A stretch of DNA of 64,000 nucleotides from JBALVT01 sp965262875 (GCA_965262875.1 OZ253569.1:3410001-3474000), one strand, 5' to 3'. Shown: positions 7,774-16,501, counted from the first letter of the stretch. Notes: a model not told the origin generated them from the letters alone. A program made the numbers and translations.

Positions 7774-9299
7774 ATGGATCACCAATTGACTGGACTACCG
7801 GCGCTGCAGCAACTGATCAATAACCCGAAAACGATTGCGATTGTTGACGGGGACACTGGCAGTACTTGGGAAGATATCTTCCGTGGTGCGCTTGAGGTTG
7901 TCGCTCATTTGAGCTCTTGCGGTTTAAAGCCTGGCGATCATGCCGCGATTTTATCCGGCAACTGCAAGGAGTACTACGAGGTTTTGTTGGGTGCTGTTAT
8001 GGCAGGAGTTTGGCTCACTCCAGTGAACACTCACCTCACCTCACCGAACCTGAAGTTAACTATGTGCTCGCCGATTCCGGAGCCAGGGTGTTGTTTACCG
8101 ATCAGGAGGCAATGCTTACTACGCGCGATTTCGCTGTTGCCTTACCACTGCAGAGCAAAATCGGTCGCCACCTCACTAGTTCACAGCAGCTTGTCAATCG
8201 AGTTGCCGAGCGATTGGGGGAAACAGCCGGCGGCTTTCTGATGTATACCAGTGGTACTACTGGGCAACCCAAAGGCGTAAAGCGAAACTCACCGGGCACT
8301 GTACTAGACGCTTTAATCGGCTGGTGTCAGATGGGCACCAGTGTTGGATTGAACGGGGAGGGGGCGCATTTAGTCACCGGACCGATCTATCATGCCGCTC
8401 CGGGGATGTTTTCCTTCTACGACCTCCTCAATGGCGCCTCGCTGATATTGATGCCGCGTTGGAACACTGAACAATGTCTTGGGATGATAGAACAGCACTC
8501 CATCGTACGTACTCATCTTGTGCCCACAATGTTTGTGCGTTTGCTGCGAGATCGTAAAAACTACTCCCGCGATTACGATCTGAGCTCCTTGAGAATGGTG
8601 CTTCATGGCGCTGCTCCTATCGCCCGAGAAATTAAGCGCGAGATGATTGCATGGTGGGGCGAAGTATTGGTGGAATACTGGGGCGCCAGCGAGACCGGGA
8701 TAATAACTCGAGTCGATTCGGTGGATTGGATGGCGCACCCGGGTACCGTGGGAAAACCGCTGAAGCAGTTTGAAGTAACAGTGCGCGATGACGATTTTAA
8801 TGAGCTTGCTGTGGGCGAAGTGGGCTCACTTTACGCCCGCAAATTTGGAGCGCCAAAACCGTTCTACTATTTCAACGATGACGATAAAACTGCCGGCTCT
8901 TATATAGACGATTGGTTTACCCTGGGTGACCTGGGGTGGCGCGATGAGTACGGATACTTCTATATCGCAGATCGCCGGAGTAATTTAATTATCAGTGGCG
9001 GCGTTAATATTTATCCTGCTGAAGTCGAGGGTGTCTTGCTGGAGCATTCCGCTGTGGCCGATGTCGCTGTGATTGGGCTGGATGATGAAGAGTGGGGCAA
9101 ACGTGTCCATGCAATTGTTCAGCCCACGGCCCAGGATATTGACAGAATTGATCTTGTGGAAGATTTGCTGGATTTTGCGAGAACCCGCCTGGCAAAGTTC
9201 AAGATTCCTCGCAGTGTTGAAATTGTACCCAGCTTACCGCGATTTGATTCGGGTAAGCTCTATTTCAATCGCCTTGTTCCATCCGAACACGACCGCTAG
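7774..9299 (+). pseudogene. Acyl-CoA synthetase (AMP-binding), frameshifted by an extra TCACC repeat
   Basis: Two overlapping frames make one adenylate-forming enzyme. The first frame (7774 to about 8045) gives the N-terminal part ending VWLTPVNTHLT. The second continues EPEVNYVLADSGARVLFTD to the stop at 9299. The junction is a tandem (TCACC)3 at 8031-8045. Removing one 5-bp unit restores a single 506-residue frame. Core motifs are intact downstream: MYTSGTTGQPKGV (P-loop), WGASETGI, the TLGDLGW / ADRRSNLIISGG hinge region and a catalytic Lys in FDSGKL. The likely substrate class is a medium/long-chain or aromatic acid, not determinable here. It could be a recent mutation, a phase-variable gene or a sequencing error. 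Confidence 0.85.
8031..8045 (+). repeat. Short tandem repeat (TCACC)x3 causing a frameshift
   Basis: Three perfect 5-bp units lie at 8031-8035, 8036-8040 and 8041-8045, inside the acyl-CoA synthetase coding region. With two units, the codons read AAC ACT CAC CTC ACC GAA CCT, which joins the two halves of the protein in frame. With three, translation runs into an early stop at 8241. Slipped-strand mispairing is the usual cause of such changes. Confidence 0.9.
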
Positions 9300-10179
9300 C
9301 GAGATTGGTGACGCGGTTAGCAGACTCTAGCATTCGGTTTGCGATCTCCTCAATTTGAGCACCGGTGATTGGTTTATCAATTGAACCGGCAACAAAACAC
9401 ATCACCGGAATCTCCTTGTAGACAAACACCGGGACAGTAATAGTACTGACATCGTAGCGGGCTTTGGGGTCGATTTTATCCAGATGATAGTACTCATCGC
9501 ACAAATCGTGTTGGTATTTATTGGTGGCTTCTTCCAATTCTGTCAGGCTCCATGAGTTATGGATGCGATTCAGTTCTTTGCTCAGTTCCGCTTCAGCTTG
9601 CGTTTTTAGGGTGACTTCATAACCCCGCGCACGAATTGAAATAAGTGAGACTCGCAGCTTTTGATCAAGTTTTTCGTTGTACTCGCCGCGAGATTCATGT
9701 GCTCGTGTAAGCCATTGCTCCAATTGATTAGCCGGTGAGAAAGCCGTGTAGCAAGCCGCCACGGGTGCGGTATTGGGAAGCCTTAACCCCAGTTGAAAAG
9801 ACTCGATAAGTGGAGTGGCACGACCGTAAAGAGCGAGTAGCACCTGATGCAGTTTTGATCGGCCGGTGACGGCGAAGCCGATCTCGAGATCGTTCTGTAA
9901 GCTTTCCAACTCGGGGCGTGCATACTCCAGCACGGGAAACTGTGCGAAAGCGGCGTTGCCGGCTGCTATGATTGAAGGTCCGAGGCGATAGGCCTTGGTT
10001 TTGGGATGCTGAACCAGAAAACCGTACTTGGCCATGGTGGTTAAAATTGCATGGCATGTGGCTTTATTGAGGTTTAACCGGCGGGTCATTTCTGTCAAGC
10101 CGAAGGACTGATTGGGGTTTGCCATCAACAAGTCCAGTATGGTCAGGGCTCGAGCTGTCGGTTGTGAAAAAAGTGCCAA
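9265..10179 (-). CDS. IclR family transcriptional regulator
   Basis: The 304-residue protein has an N-terminal winged helix-turn-helix (residues about 8-70: ALTILDLLMANPNQSFGLTE, then LNLNKATCHAILTTMAKYGFL). A C-terminal IclR effector domain follows (EIGFAVTGRSKLHQVLLA...). IclR regulators bind small aromatic or aliphatic acids and control nearby catabolic genes. It is convergent with the acyl-CoA synthetase gene, and the two coding regions overlap by 35 bp. It may regulate that synthetase, but this is a positional guess. Its 5' side faces the glutaredoxin-like gene across a 170-bp spacer. Confidence 0.9.
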   Translation of the reverse strand: MALFSQPTARALTILDLLMANPNQSFGLTEMTRRLNLNKATCHAILTTMAKYGFLVQHPKTKAYRLGPSIIAAGNAAFAQFPVLEYARPELESLQNDLEIGFAVTGRSKLHQVLLALYGRATPLIESFQLGLRLPNTAPVAACYTAFSPANQLEQWLTRAHESRGEYNEKLDQKLRVSLISIRARGYEVTLKTQAEAELSKELNRIHNSWSLTELEEATNKYQHDLCDEYYHLDKIDPKARYDVSTITVPVFVYKEIPVMCFVAGSIDKPITGAQIEEIANRMLESANRVTNLASGRVRMEQGD

Positions 10180-10204
10180 GGGAAGCTCCTGAAACTGAGT
10201 TGAA

Positions 10205-10237
10205 TTACCTGTAATTGAGGTATAAGTTGCGGTATAA
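10205..10237. promoter_or_regulatory. Candidate operator in the iclR / glutaredoxin divergent spacer
   Basis: The divergent spacer contains a small inverted repeat TTACCTGTAA at 10205-10214. It also has two direct copies of GGTATAA at 10219-10225 and 10231-10237, one helical turn and a little more apart. Autoregulators such as IclR often bind such elements upstream of their own start. No experimental or comparative support is available from the window, so this is only a candidate. Confidence 0.25.
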
Positions 10238-10353
10238 ATTGTTGTACTTTGGCTCTATGGTAACGCCTTGGGCAAGCCAAATTCAAGCCTTGTGATTACT
10301 GGCGCAGGATAGCTGAGCTAGTGGCGCTGTGGCCCAGGAAAAAGAGGTGTAAA

Positions 10354-10614
10354 TTGAGGATTGAACAGGGACTGACCAAGCCTTTTATTTTGTATGGAAC
10401 CTCAGCCTGTCACCTGTGTGAGATGGCCGAAGCCCTTATAGAATCACTCGTAGGTAGCGACTGTAATCTGGTCTATGAAAAGCATGATATTGCGGGATCC
10501 GATGAGCTCTTTGAGCGTTATGGCCTGCATATACCGGTCCTGCAGCATCCTGCGGGCGTGGAACTATTTTGGCCCTTTGACGCCGATTCGCTGCGAGAGT
10601 TTTGCAAATTCTAG
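10354..10614 (+). CDS. Glutaredoxin-like family protein (DUF836 type)
   Basis: The start is taken as TTG 10354 because AGAGG lies 6 nt upstream and the protein then begins close to its fold (KPFILYGTSACHLCEMAEALI). GTG 10321 is a longer alternative with a poorer ribosome site. The product is about 86 residues, with a thioredoxin fold and a CHLC (CxxC) active-site motif near residue 20 and a cis-Pro region (LHIPVLQHP). Such proteins are thiol-disulfide or Fe-S handling factors of uncertain partner. The downstream universal stress gene is convergent and begins 4 bp after this stop. Confidence 0.82.
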   Translation: MRIEQGLTKPFILYGTSACHLCEMAEALIESLVGSDCNLVYEKHDIAGSDELFERYGLHIPVLQHPAGVELFWPFDADSLREFCKF

Positions 10615-10617
10615 GAT

Positions 10618-11052
10618 TTATTCCCCGACCCGCACCGCCAGAACATCGGTCACAGCTCCGTGGAGAACTCCGTTTGCCGTGGAACCGAGCAACAGCGCCA
10701 AGCCTCGCCTACCATGGCTGCCGATGACGATTAAGTCAGCACCAATCTCTTCGGCTTTGGCATGAATTTCCGCATCGGGGCGGCCCAGAACAATGTGTTG
10801 ATGATCAGGGTCTACCGAATGTGACTCTCCAAATCGCTGCAATTGTGCGTTTGCTTGCTGGTGTATTTCATCCTGGATACCAGAGAAATCCATGGGGATA
10901 TCTCCCCCATAGGCAAAGCTGAGTGGCTCGATGACATGGATAAGGTGAATTTGTGCCTGGCTTGAACTTGCCACAGCCTGCGCCCGCTGAGCAACACTGG
11001 AGGAGTCTTCACTGAGGTCGACAGCAACAAGTATTTTACGATAGTCCGACAT
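10618..11052 (-). CDS. Universal stress protein (UspA family)
   Basis: The 144-residue single-domain Usp begins MSDYRKILVAVDLSEDSS and ends with the ATP-binding pattern GADLIVIGSHGRRGLALLLGSTANGVLH (read as two stretches). This pattern, G-2x-G-9x-G-S/T, indicates an ATP-binding UspA-type protein. Usp proteins accumulate during growth arrest and stress and act in the cytoplasm. The gene stands alone and is convergent with the glutaredoxin-like gene. Confidence 0.93.
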   Translation of the reverse strand: MSDYRKILVAVDLSEDSSSVAQRAQAVASSSQAQIHLIHVIEPLSFAYGGDIPMDFSGIQDEIHQQANAQLQRFGESHSVDPDHQHIVLGRPDAEIHAKAEEIGADLIVIGSHGRRGLALLLGSTANGVLHGAVTDVLAVRVGE

Positions 11053-11183
11053 AGCGCGCTCCCGCGATAGTTAAAAAGAGTTGTTTCGATATATATAGCA
11101 CATAATTCCCTCGCGGCAATACGCTATCATAGCCAACCGCGTGATATTGCGCGCAATCTTGATTTGAATCAGAAGAGGTAAGA

Positions 11184-11633
11184 TTGAGTTATTTGATTAT
11201 CCTTGTTGTCCTTGCGCTGGCGTTGGCGCCACTTTCACACTTTGTGCCGAGCAAGGCGCAAAGGAGAGTGTCCCGACTACGAGAGTACGCGGCGGTCAGT
11301 GGCTTGTTCGTCGAATTCCGCGATCCACCGGGTCACGGGTCTGGTCGTCAGAACAGCCGAGTTGGTCAGACCATCTACTACGGCAAAAGAGTCAGATCCC
11401 GGGGGCGCGGTCCTCAATCGAGAGTGTCCTGGAGAGTTGGTACCGACGGCTGGGTAGAGCACACGCGGGGCACCGGGTTGCCTCACCAACTGTCGGAACT
11501 ACCCCAGGCTATTTTGGGTGCCAGTGCTGATCCAGACAGCTGTGGTATCTACTGGCAGGAGACGGGGGACGAGGCTGAAATAGACAAGGTTTGTGAGGTT
11601 TTGGAGTCTCTCGCCATCAGCCTGTATTCGTGA
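11184..11633 (+). CDS. Hypothetical protein with N-terminal membrane anchor
   Basis: The gene starts at TTG 11184, preceded by a clear AAGAGG ribosome site. The 149-residue product has one hydrophobic N-terminal segment (about residues 2-20, LIILVVLALALAPLSHF) followed by a basic, soluble domain (QRRVSRLREYAAVSGLFVEF...). It looks like an inner membrane-anchored protein with its C-terminal domain in the cytoplasm. I do not recognise a family. It stands alone between usp and topA, and the topA promoter lies just after its stop. Confidence 0.75.
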   Translation: MSYLIILVVLALALAPLSHFVPSKAQRRVSRLREYAAVSGLFVEFRDPPGHGSGRQNSRVGQTIYYGKRVRSRGRGPQSRVSWRVGTDGWVEHTRGTGLPHQLSELPQAILGASADPDSCGIYWQETGDEAEIDKVCEVLESLAISLYS

Positions 11634-11649
11634 TTTTTTTCATTTTCTC

Positions 11650-11678
11650 TTGACCGCAGCCCGCTGGCGACTTATATA
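11650..11678 (+). promoter_or_regulatory. Predicted sigma70 promoter for topA
   Basis: A -35 element TTGACC lies at 11650-11655 and a -10 element TATATA at 11673-11678, with a 17-bp spacer. It sits 65 bp upstream of the topA ATG and directly after the preceding gene. The match to the consensus and spacing is good, but it has not been tested. Confidence 0.6.
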
Positions 11679-11742
11679 TGCCACTTTTTTGTTTGCCGGA
11701 ACATGCAGCGAACAACTCTAGTTGGGATACTAAAAGGATAAT

Positions 11743-14466
11743 ATGGGAAAGACACTGGTCATTGTCGAGTCACCCGCAAAGGCGAAGACGATCAATAAGT
11801 ACTTGGGCTCGGACTACATCGTCAAGTCCAGCGTTGGTCACATCCGCGATTTACCGACCTCGGGTAGTAACAACACCGCGGTCGACCCCAAAGCGCGCGC
11901 TGCACAGGCTGCCAAAACCCGCAAGATGGCACCTGAGAAAAAGGCGGCCTACAAGAAAGCCAAATCTCGCGAACAGCTCATACGGCGAATGGGCATAGAT
12001 CCGGAAAATGGCTGGAAAGCCGACTATCACATACTGCCGGGCAAAGAAAAGGTGGTCAGTGATCTGCAGAAAGCGGCGGCCGGAAGCGACGCCATCTATC
12101 TCGCAACCGACCTCGATAGAGAGGGGGAGGCCATCGCGTGGCATCTGCGCGAGGCAATTGGAGGCGATGATGCGCGCTACCGTCGCGTGGTGTTCAACGA
12201 AATCACCAAGAAGGCGGTCACTGAGGCTTTTGATCACCCCTCAGAGCTGGATCAAAACAGGGTAAACGCGCAGCAAGCCCGGCGCTTTCTAGATCGTGTG
12301 GTGGGCTATATGGTCTCACCTTTGCTATGGGCCAAGGTGGCTAGAGGTTTGTCGGCGGGGCGTGTGCAGTCGGTCGCTACACGCCTGATTGTTGAAAGAG
12401 AACGGGAAATTCGAGCTTTTATACCTGAGGAATACTGGGAGATTCACGCCCAGTTAACCGCAAAGGGCGGCGAGAATCTTAGATTCCAGGTAAAGAAGCA
12501 CAAGGGTGAGAACTTTCGGCCTGGTGATGGCGAGACAGCTGGGAAAGCCACGTCCGAATTGGAAAAGCTACCCTATGCGGTCAGCTCCAGGGAAGATAAA
12601 CCCACTCGATCCAAGCCCTCTGCTCCCTTTATTACATCGACCTTGCAGCAGGCGGCGAGTACTCGTTTAGGGTTCAGCGTCAAGAAAACTATGATGATGG
12701 CCCAGCGGCTTTACGAGGCCGGGCATATCACCTATATGCGAACCGATTCGACGAACTTGAGTGCGGAGGCGGTCGCTTCCTGCCGCGAATATATAGGCAA
12801 TAATTTCAGTGCTGGTTACTTACCTGAGGTGCCCAATCGTTATTCCTCAAAGGAGGGCGCTCAGGAGGCACACGAGGCCATCCGGCCATCCAACGTGAAT
12901 GTTTCACAGAATGCGCTGACCGGCCTGCGGCCCGAGACTGAGCGAGATGCTGCGCGGCTGTACGAATTGATCTGGCGTCAGTTTGTCGCCTGCCAGATGA
13001 CACCTGCGGAGTACACCTCCACGATGATTACCGTGGCCGCTGGTGATTACGAGTTAAACGCTCGCGGTCGAATCATTCGATTTGACGGTTACACCGCAGT
13101 GCAGATTCCCGCAGCGAAGAAGGGCGAGGACATGGTATTGCCCGATATTAAAACGGGCGATGTTCTGGGTCTTGGTAAGTTGGAGCCCGTTCAGCACTTC
13201 ACCAAGCCAACGGCGAGGTTTGGCGAAGCCAGTTTGGTCCGCGAACTAGAGAAACGAGGCATAGGCCGCCCATCGACTTACGCAGCCATTATCTCCACGA
13301 TTCAGGATCGGGGATACGTGCGTCTGGAAAACAAACGGTTCTACGCGGAAAAAATGGGCGGCATTGTTACCCAGCGCTTGCAGCAAAGTTTTACCGAATT
13401 ACTCGATTACGGATTCACCGCGTCAATGGAAGAACGCCTGGACGACGTCGCAGAGGGCAAGCTGGGGTGGAAGGATTTGCTGGACGAGTTTTACAGTGAA
13501 TTTCAGGGGCTGCTGGAGAGCGCAGAGGAGCCTGAGCCCAACGGCATGCAACGAAACGAACCGACCATGACCGACATCGAGTGCAGCACCTGCAGCCGGC
13601 CGATGCAAGTTCGAACGGCGAGTACTGGCGTATTTCTGGGTTGTTCAGGTTACGCATCGCCACCGAAGGAGCGATGTAAAACCACCGTCAATCTAACTTC
13701 GGGTGATGAAGCGATCCATGAAGATGCAGATGATGAAGCGGAATCACGACTGTTGCGCTCCAAACACCGCTGCAAAATTTGTAACGCGGCGATGGACAGT
13801 TATTTGATCGATGAGCAGCGAAAATTGCATGTTTGCGGCAATAACCCTGACTGCAGTGGTTACGAGGTCGAGGCCGGTAAGTTCATTATCAAAGGCTACG
13901 AAGGTCCCGTTCTGGATTGCGACAAATGCAGTAGCGAAATGCAGTTGAAGAATGGTCGCTTCGGCAAATACTTTGGTTGCACCTCAGAGTCGTGTAAGAA
14001 TACTCGTAAGTTGTTGCGAAACGGCGAGGCTGCACCGCCTAAAATGGACCCAGTGCCGATGCCGGAGCTGGAGTGCTTGAAGGTAGAGGATACTTACATT
14101 TTACGCGATGGAGCTGCGGGGTTGTTCCTGGCCGCCAGTCAGTTTCCGCGAAATAGAGAAACTCGCGCTCCACTGGTCGAAGAAATTCTTCCCCACAAGG
14201 ACGAAATAGATCCTAAGTATAAGTTTTTGTTTTCCGCGCCTACACATGATGGCCAAGGAAATAGCTCCCAGATACGCTTTAGCCGCAAGACCAAAGAACA
14301 GTATGTGATGACGGAAGTTGAAGGCAAGGCAACGGGATGGAAGGCGTTCTACCAGGGTGGCAAATGGGTTGAGGATATTCCTGCCCCGAAAGCGAAGGCC
14401 AAATCTAAACCAAAAGCCAAAGCCAAAGCTAAACCCAAGACAAAGGCGAAACCCGAGGTCGAATAA
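11743..14466 (+). CDS. topA: DNA topoisomerase I
   Basis: This 907-residue type IA topoisomerase relaxes negative supercoils. The Toprim domain opens the protein (LVIVESPAKAKTINKYLG) and contains the acidic DLDREGEAIAWHL motif. The active-site tyrosine is Y331 in ITYMRTDSTNLS. Three C-terminal four-cysteine zinc ribbons follow (CSTC, CKIC and CDKC starts), then topoisomerase C-terminal repeats. The last 30 residues are a low-complexity Lys/Ala/Pro tail (KAKAKSKPKAKAKAKPKTK), probably a nonspecific DNA- or RNA-binding tail. An AAGGA ribosome site precedes the ATG. Confidence 0.97.
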   Translation: MGKTLVIVESPAKAKTINKYLGSDYIVKSSVGHIRDLPTSGSNNTAVDPKARAAQAAKTRKMAPEKKAAYKKAKSREQLIRRMGIDPENGWKADYHILPGKEKVVSDLQKAAAGSDAIYLATDLDREGEAIAWHLREAIGGDDARYRRVVFNEITKKAVTEAFDHPSELDQNRVNAQQARRFLDRVVGYMVSPLLWAKVARGLSAGRVQSVATRLIVEREREIRAFIPEEYWEIHAQLTAKGGENLRFQVKKHKGENFRPGDGETAGKATSELEKLPYAVSSREDKPTRSKPSAPFITSTLQQAASTRLGFSVKKTMMMAQRLYEAGHITYMRTDSTNLSAEAVASCREYIGNNFSAGYLPEVPNRYSSKEGAQEAHEAIRPSNVNVSQNALTGLRPETERDAARLYELIWRQFVACQMTPAEYTSTMITVAAGDYELNARGRIIRFDGYTAVQIPAAKKGEDMVLPDIKTGDVLGLGKLEPVQHFTKPTARFGEASLVRELEKRGIGRPSTYAAIISTIQDRGYVRLENKRFYAEKMGGIVTQRLQQSFTELLDYGFTASMEERLDDVAEGKLGWKDLLDEFYSEFQGLLESAEEPEPNGMQRNEPTMTDIECSTCSRPMQVRTASTGVFLGCSGYASPPKERCKTTVNLTSGDEAIHEDADDEAESRLLRSKHRCKICNAAMDSYLIDEQRKLHVCGNNPDCSGYEVEAGKFIIKGYEGPVLDCDKCSSEMQLKNGRFGKYFGCTSESCKNTRKLLRNGEAAPPKMDPVPMPELECLKVEDTYILRDGAAGLFLAASQFPRNRETRAPLVEEILPHKDEIDPKYKFLFSAPTHDGQGNSSQIRFSRKTKEQYVMTEVEGKATGWKAFYQGGKWVEDIPAPKAKAKSKPKAKAKAKPKTKAKPEVE

Positions 14467-14571
14467 ACTCAGCTCCGACGCCCTGGAGGAGTACAAGCCA
14501 CTCTTTTCTGGCCGGCTTCCAGCTGGGCTGTTATTATGTACCTGAAATCGTGGAAAGCAGAGGTTTACTGA

Positions 14572-14829
14572 GTGTCTACATTGATACTTGAGATTGTCGA
14601 GTTGAACGAGGGGGAAATTGTGCTGCAAAATGCAGAGGGCGATTCTTCACCGCTGGTGACTATTCGTTTTTCAGACGAAACCAGTCTCTATCTAATGGGC
14701 AATGGGCTCGAAGTAGCCAGGGCTATGATACAAGCGGGAATTCAAGCCGCCGCCGACCTTGCTGAGCGAGGTGAAATTGAGGTGGACCTTGATGCTCCGT
14801 CAGCAGAGGCATCCCGGATACTTCACTAG
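14572..14829 (+). CDS. Conserved small protein of unknown function downstream of topA
   Basis: The start is GTG 14572 and the product is 85 residues. It is acidic and has two parts: a beta-rich first half (STLILEIVELNEGEIVLQN, VTIRFSDETSLYLMG) and a C-terminal helix (ARAMIQAGIQAAADLAERG). Pseudomonas genomes carry a small hypothetical gene at the same place, between topA and sulA-lexA, and this is probably its counterpart. No function is known. It is 105 bp downstream of topA and convergent with sulA. Confidence 0.75.
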   Translation: MSTLILEIVELNEGEIVLQNAEGDSSPLVTIRFSDETSLYLMGNGLEVARAMIQAGIQAAADLAERGEIEVDLDAPSAEASRILH

Positions 14830-14858
14830 CGGCCAGCGACCCGAAATCTGGAAACCCC

Positions 14859-15269
14859 CTAGACGCGGGTGAGAACCAGACACTGACAGTCCGCCAGCTC
14901 GGCGCACTGCTTAAGTTCTTCACGCTGTGCAACCGTCAAATCTCCACAAAATCCAATTACGGTGTGGCTTTGGCCGGACCGCAAAGCTTTCTTAATAACC
15001 TCAGTGGCATCGATCTTGTTGGAGGACCGAACTTTCAATAACTGTCTGGGTTGTATGTCCGCTGCTTTGGCAACATCTCTGTGTAACTGCGGTGTATTCA
15101 CACAGGTGAGCCAGCGTTGATCCAGTCTGTGGCTAAGCGCAGAGAGTATAGGCAGCACATCGCTGTCGTCATCCAGGTAGCCGCCATCGATCGATAATTC
15201 GCGATACAGGCTAGGCTTGAATCCAAATTCCTGGGTTGTTTCTACTGCGTCAAAAGCCAGTTGTCTCAT
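14859..15269 (-). CDS. sulA: SulA-like SOS cell-division inhibitor
   Basis: The 136-residue protein resembles SulA in its core: a LSHRLDQRWLTCVNTP strand-loop and then the HRDVAKAADIQPRQLLKV segment. SulA binds FtsZ and halts division after DNA damage. Its ATG overlaps the lexA stop by one base (TAATG), so it is translated from the lexA transcript. That makes it LexA-controlled, as in Pseudomonas. Sequence similarity within SulA is low across species, so operon context carries part of the call. Confidence 0.85.
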   Translation of the reverse strand: MRQLAFDAVETTQEFGFKPSLYRELSIDGGYLDDDSDVLPILSALSHRLDQRWLTCVNTPQLHRDVAKAADIQPRQLLKVRSSNKIDATEVIKKALRSGQSHTVIGFCGDLTVAQREELKQCAELADCQCLVLTRV

Positions 15270-15874
15270 TAGTGTACTCCTCTGCGTAATACACCTACGC
15301 TCAAGCCCTCGATCGAAAATTCCTGTTCTCGCAGATCGACGGAAATGGTTTGAAAATCGGGGTTCTCCGGGAGTAGCTCAATAAGATGCTTCTGCCGGGT
15401 TTTATGCAATCGCTTCACGGTAACTTCGTCTTCTATACGAGCCACAATAATGTCGCCATTGTTGGCCAGTGGAGTGCTATGCACCGCCAGTAGATCTCCG
15501 TCGAAGATGCCGACATCGATCATGCTGTCCCCGTGTACGATCAAAAAGTAGTCTGCTGAGGGGCTAAAAAAGCTGGTGGGCAAGCTGCAGTAATCTTCCA
15601 CATGCTCTTCTGCCAAGATAGGATTACCTGCCGCAACCCGCCCGATAATAGGGATACCGTTGCTCTGGGGAAGCCGAATTCCTCTGGAAGCACCCGCAAT
15701 CATCTCAATCGCACCTTTGCGTGCCAAGGCCTTCAGGTGCTCCTCTGCGGCATTGGCAGATTTAAAACCTAGTTCTTTGGCGATATCAGCACGGGTAGGG
15801 GGGTACCCCGTGTCCTCGATATGTTGACGAACAATATCGAGCACTTCCTGCTGTCGATTTGTGAGTTTTTCCAT
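15269..15874 (-). CDS. lexA: LexA repressor
   Basis: ATG 15874 gives the standard N terminus MEKLTNRQQEVLD and 201 residues. An in-frame ATG at 15886 directly touches a LexA box and is less likely. The N-terminal winged helix binds SOS boxes. The Ala82-Gly83 cleavage bond is in GRVAAGNPI. The self-cleavage Ser117 lies in HGDSMID and Lys154 in VTVKRL. The gene is followed by sulA in the same operon and preceded by two LexA boxes, so it is autoregulated. Confidence 0.97.
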   Translation of the reverse strand: MEKLTNRQQEVLDIVRQHIEDTGYPPTRADIAKELGFKSANAAEEHLKALARKGAIEMIAGASRGIRLPQSNGIPIIGRVAAGNPILAEEHVEDYCSLPTSFFSPSADYFLIVHGDSMIDVGIFDGDLLAVHSTPLANNGDIIVARIEDEVTVKRLHKTRQKHLIELLPENPDFQTISVDLREQEFSIEGLSVGVLRRGVH

Positions 15875-15886
15875 TTGCGCACCCAT

Positions 15887-15902
15887 CTGTTTATTTATAC
15901 AG
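15887..15902 (-). promoter_or_regulatory. LexA box 1 (CTGT-N8-ACAG)
   Basis: A perfect gammaproteobacterial SOS box, CTGT at 15887-15890 and ACAG at 15899-15902, separated by an AT-rich octamer. It lies 13 bp upstream of the chosen lexA start and downstream of the -10 element, where bound LexA would block transcription. Confidence 0.88.
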
Positions 15903-15905
15903 TTG

Positions 15906-15921
15906 CTGTGATTATATACAG
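15906..15921 (-). promoter_or_regulatory. LexA box 2, overlapping the lexA -10 element
   Basis: A second perfect CTGT-N8-ACAG (15906-15909 and 15918-15921) lies three bases from box 1. It covers the -10 hexamer TATAAT (15911-15916, minus strand). Tandem boxes upstream of lexA give tight autoregulation in many gammaproteobacteria. Confidence 0.88.
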
Positions 15922-15938
15922 TATTCGGGTTTGTGCAA
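15911..15938 (-). promoter_or_regulatory. Predicted lexA promoter
   Basis: On the minus strand, TTGCAC (15933-15938) and TATAAT (15911-15916) are separated by 16 bp. The -10 element is embedded in LexA box 2, which is the classic arrangement for an SOS-repressed promoter. Confidence 0.65.
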
Positions 15939-16025
15939 TGGGTTTGTTATAGCGGGTTATCCGAGCGTTGGGCTCGGCGGCTGCTGCCGTGCGTGTGATG
16001 GAGGGGAACTTATCGGGGATGGGGG

Positions 16026-16343
16026 CTAGAAATCATCTACCCCGTGCATGAACTCGGGCTCTATCGAATTCAGCGGGCTGTTCCAGTCTTCAGGATGAAA
16101 GGGCAGGTCGGGGTCCAGGGCGTCATCGTCGTCCAGCTCGAAGGGTGTGCGCCAATCCTCTGGTGCTTCGACCTTGACCAACAGCATTTCGCGCCATCCG
16201 TCCAGATCGTATTCGCTCACTTCTCCGTCGAGATACTGTGTCTCGATAGTGTGTGCTTGTGGATCCCATGCCACGATTTCGAAGATCGCTGCGGTTTGGA
16301 TGTCCTGGTACCATTCACCCACTTCAGGATTGAGCATTTTCAT
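16026..16343 (-). CDS. Small acidic protein of unknown function (possibly DUF6763)
   Basis: ATG 16343 was chosen over the longer frame start at 16403 because an AGGGG site precedes it and the conserved-looking part then begins at once (MKMLNPEVGEWYQD). The product is 105 residues. The first half is a compact beta-type domain (AAIFEIVAWDPQAHTIETQ, GEVSEYDLDGW) and the second half is very acidic (DDDDALDPD). It resembles a family I think is DUF6763, but I am not certain. The function is unknown. It is transcribed on its own, divergently from the mechanosensitive channel gene. Confidence 0.75.
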   Translation of the reverse strand: MKMLNPEVGEWYQDIQTAAIFEIVAWDPQAHTIETQYLDGEVSEYDLDGWREMLLVKVEAPEDWRTPFELDDDDALDPDLPFHPEDWNSPLNSIEPEFMHGVDDF

Positions 16344-16501
16344 TCGTTGGAGCCCCTTGTTTGTTGTAGGGTCCAACATATCACGCTGATAAGAGCTGTC
16401 CATTATGTGGAAAAGGTCTATAAAAACGGGTTGAAATTACGCAGATATAGGGTTTAAAAACTTTTTAAGGTAGATCAATCGCTTGCCCACGATTTCAAGA
16501 G

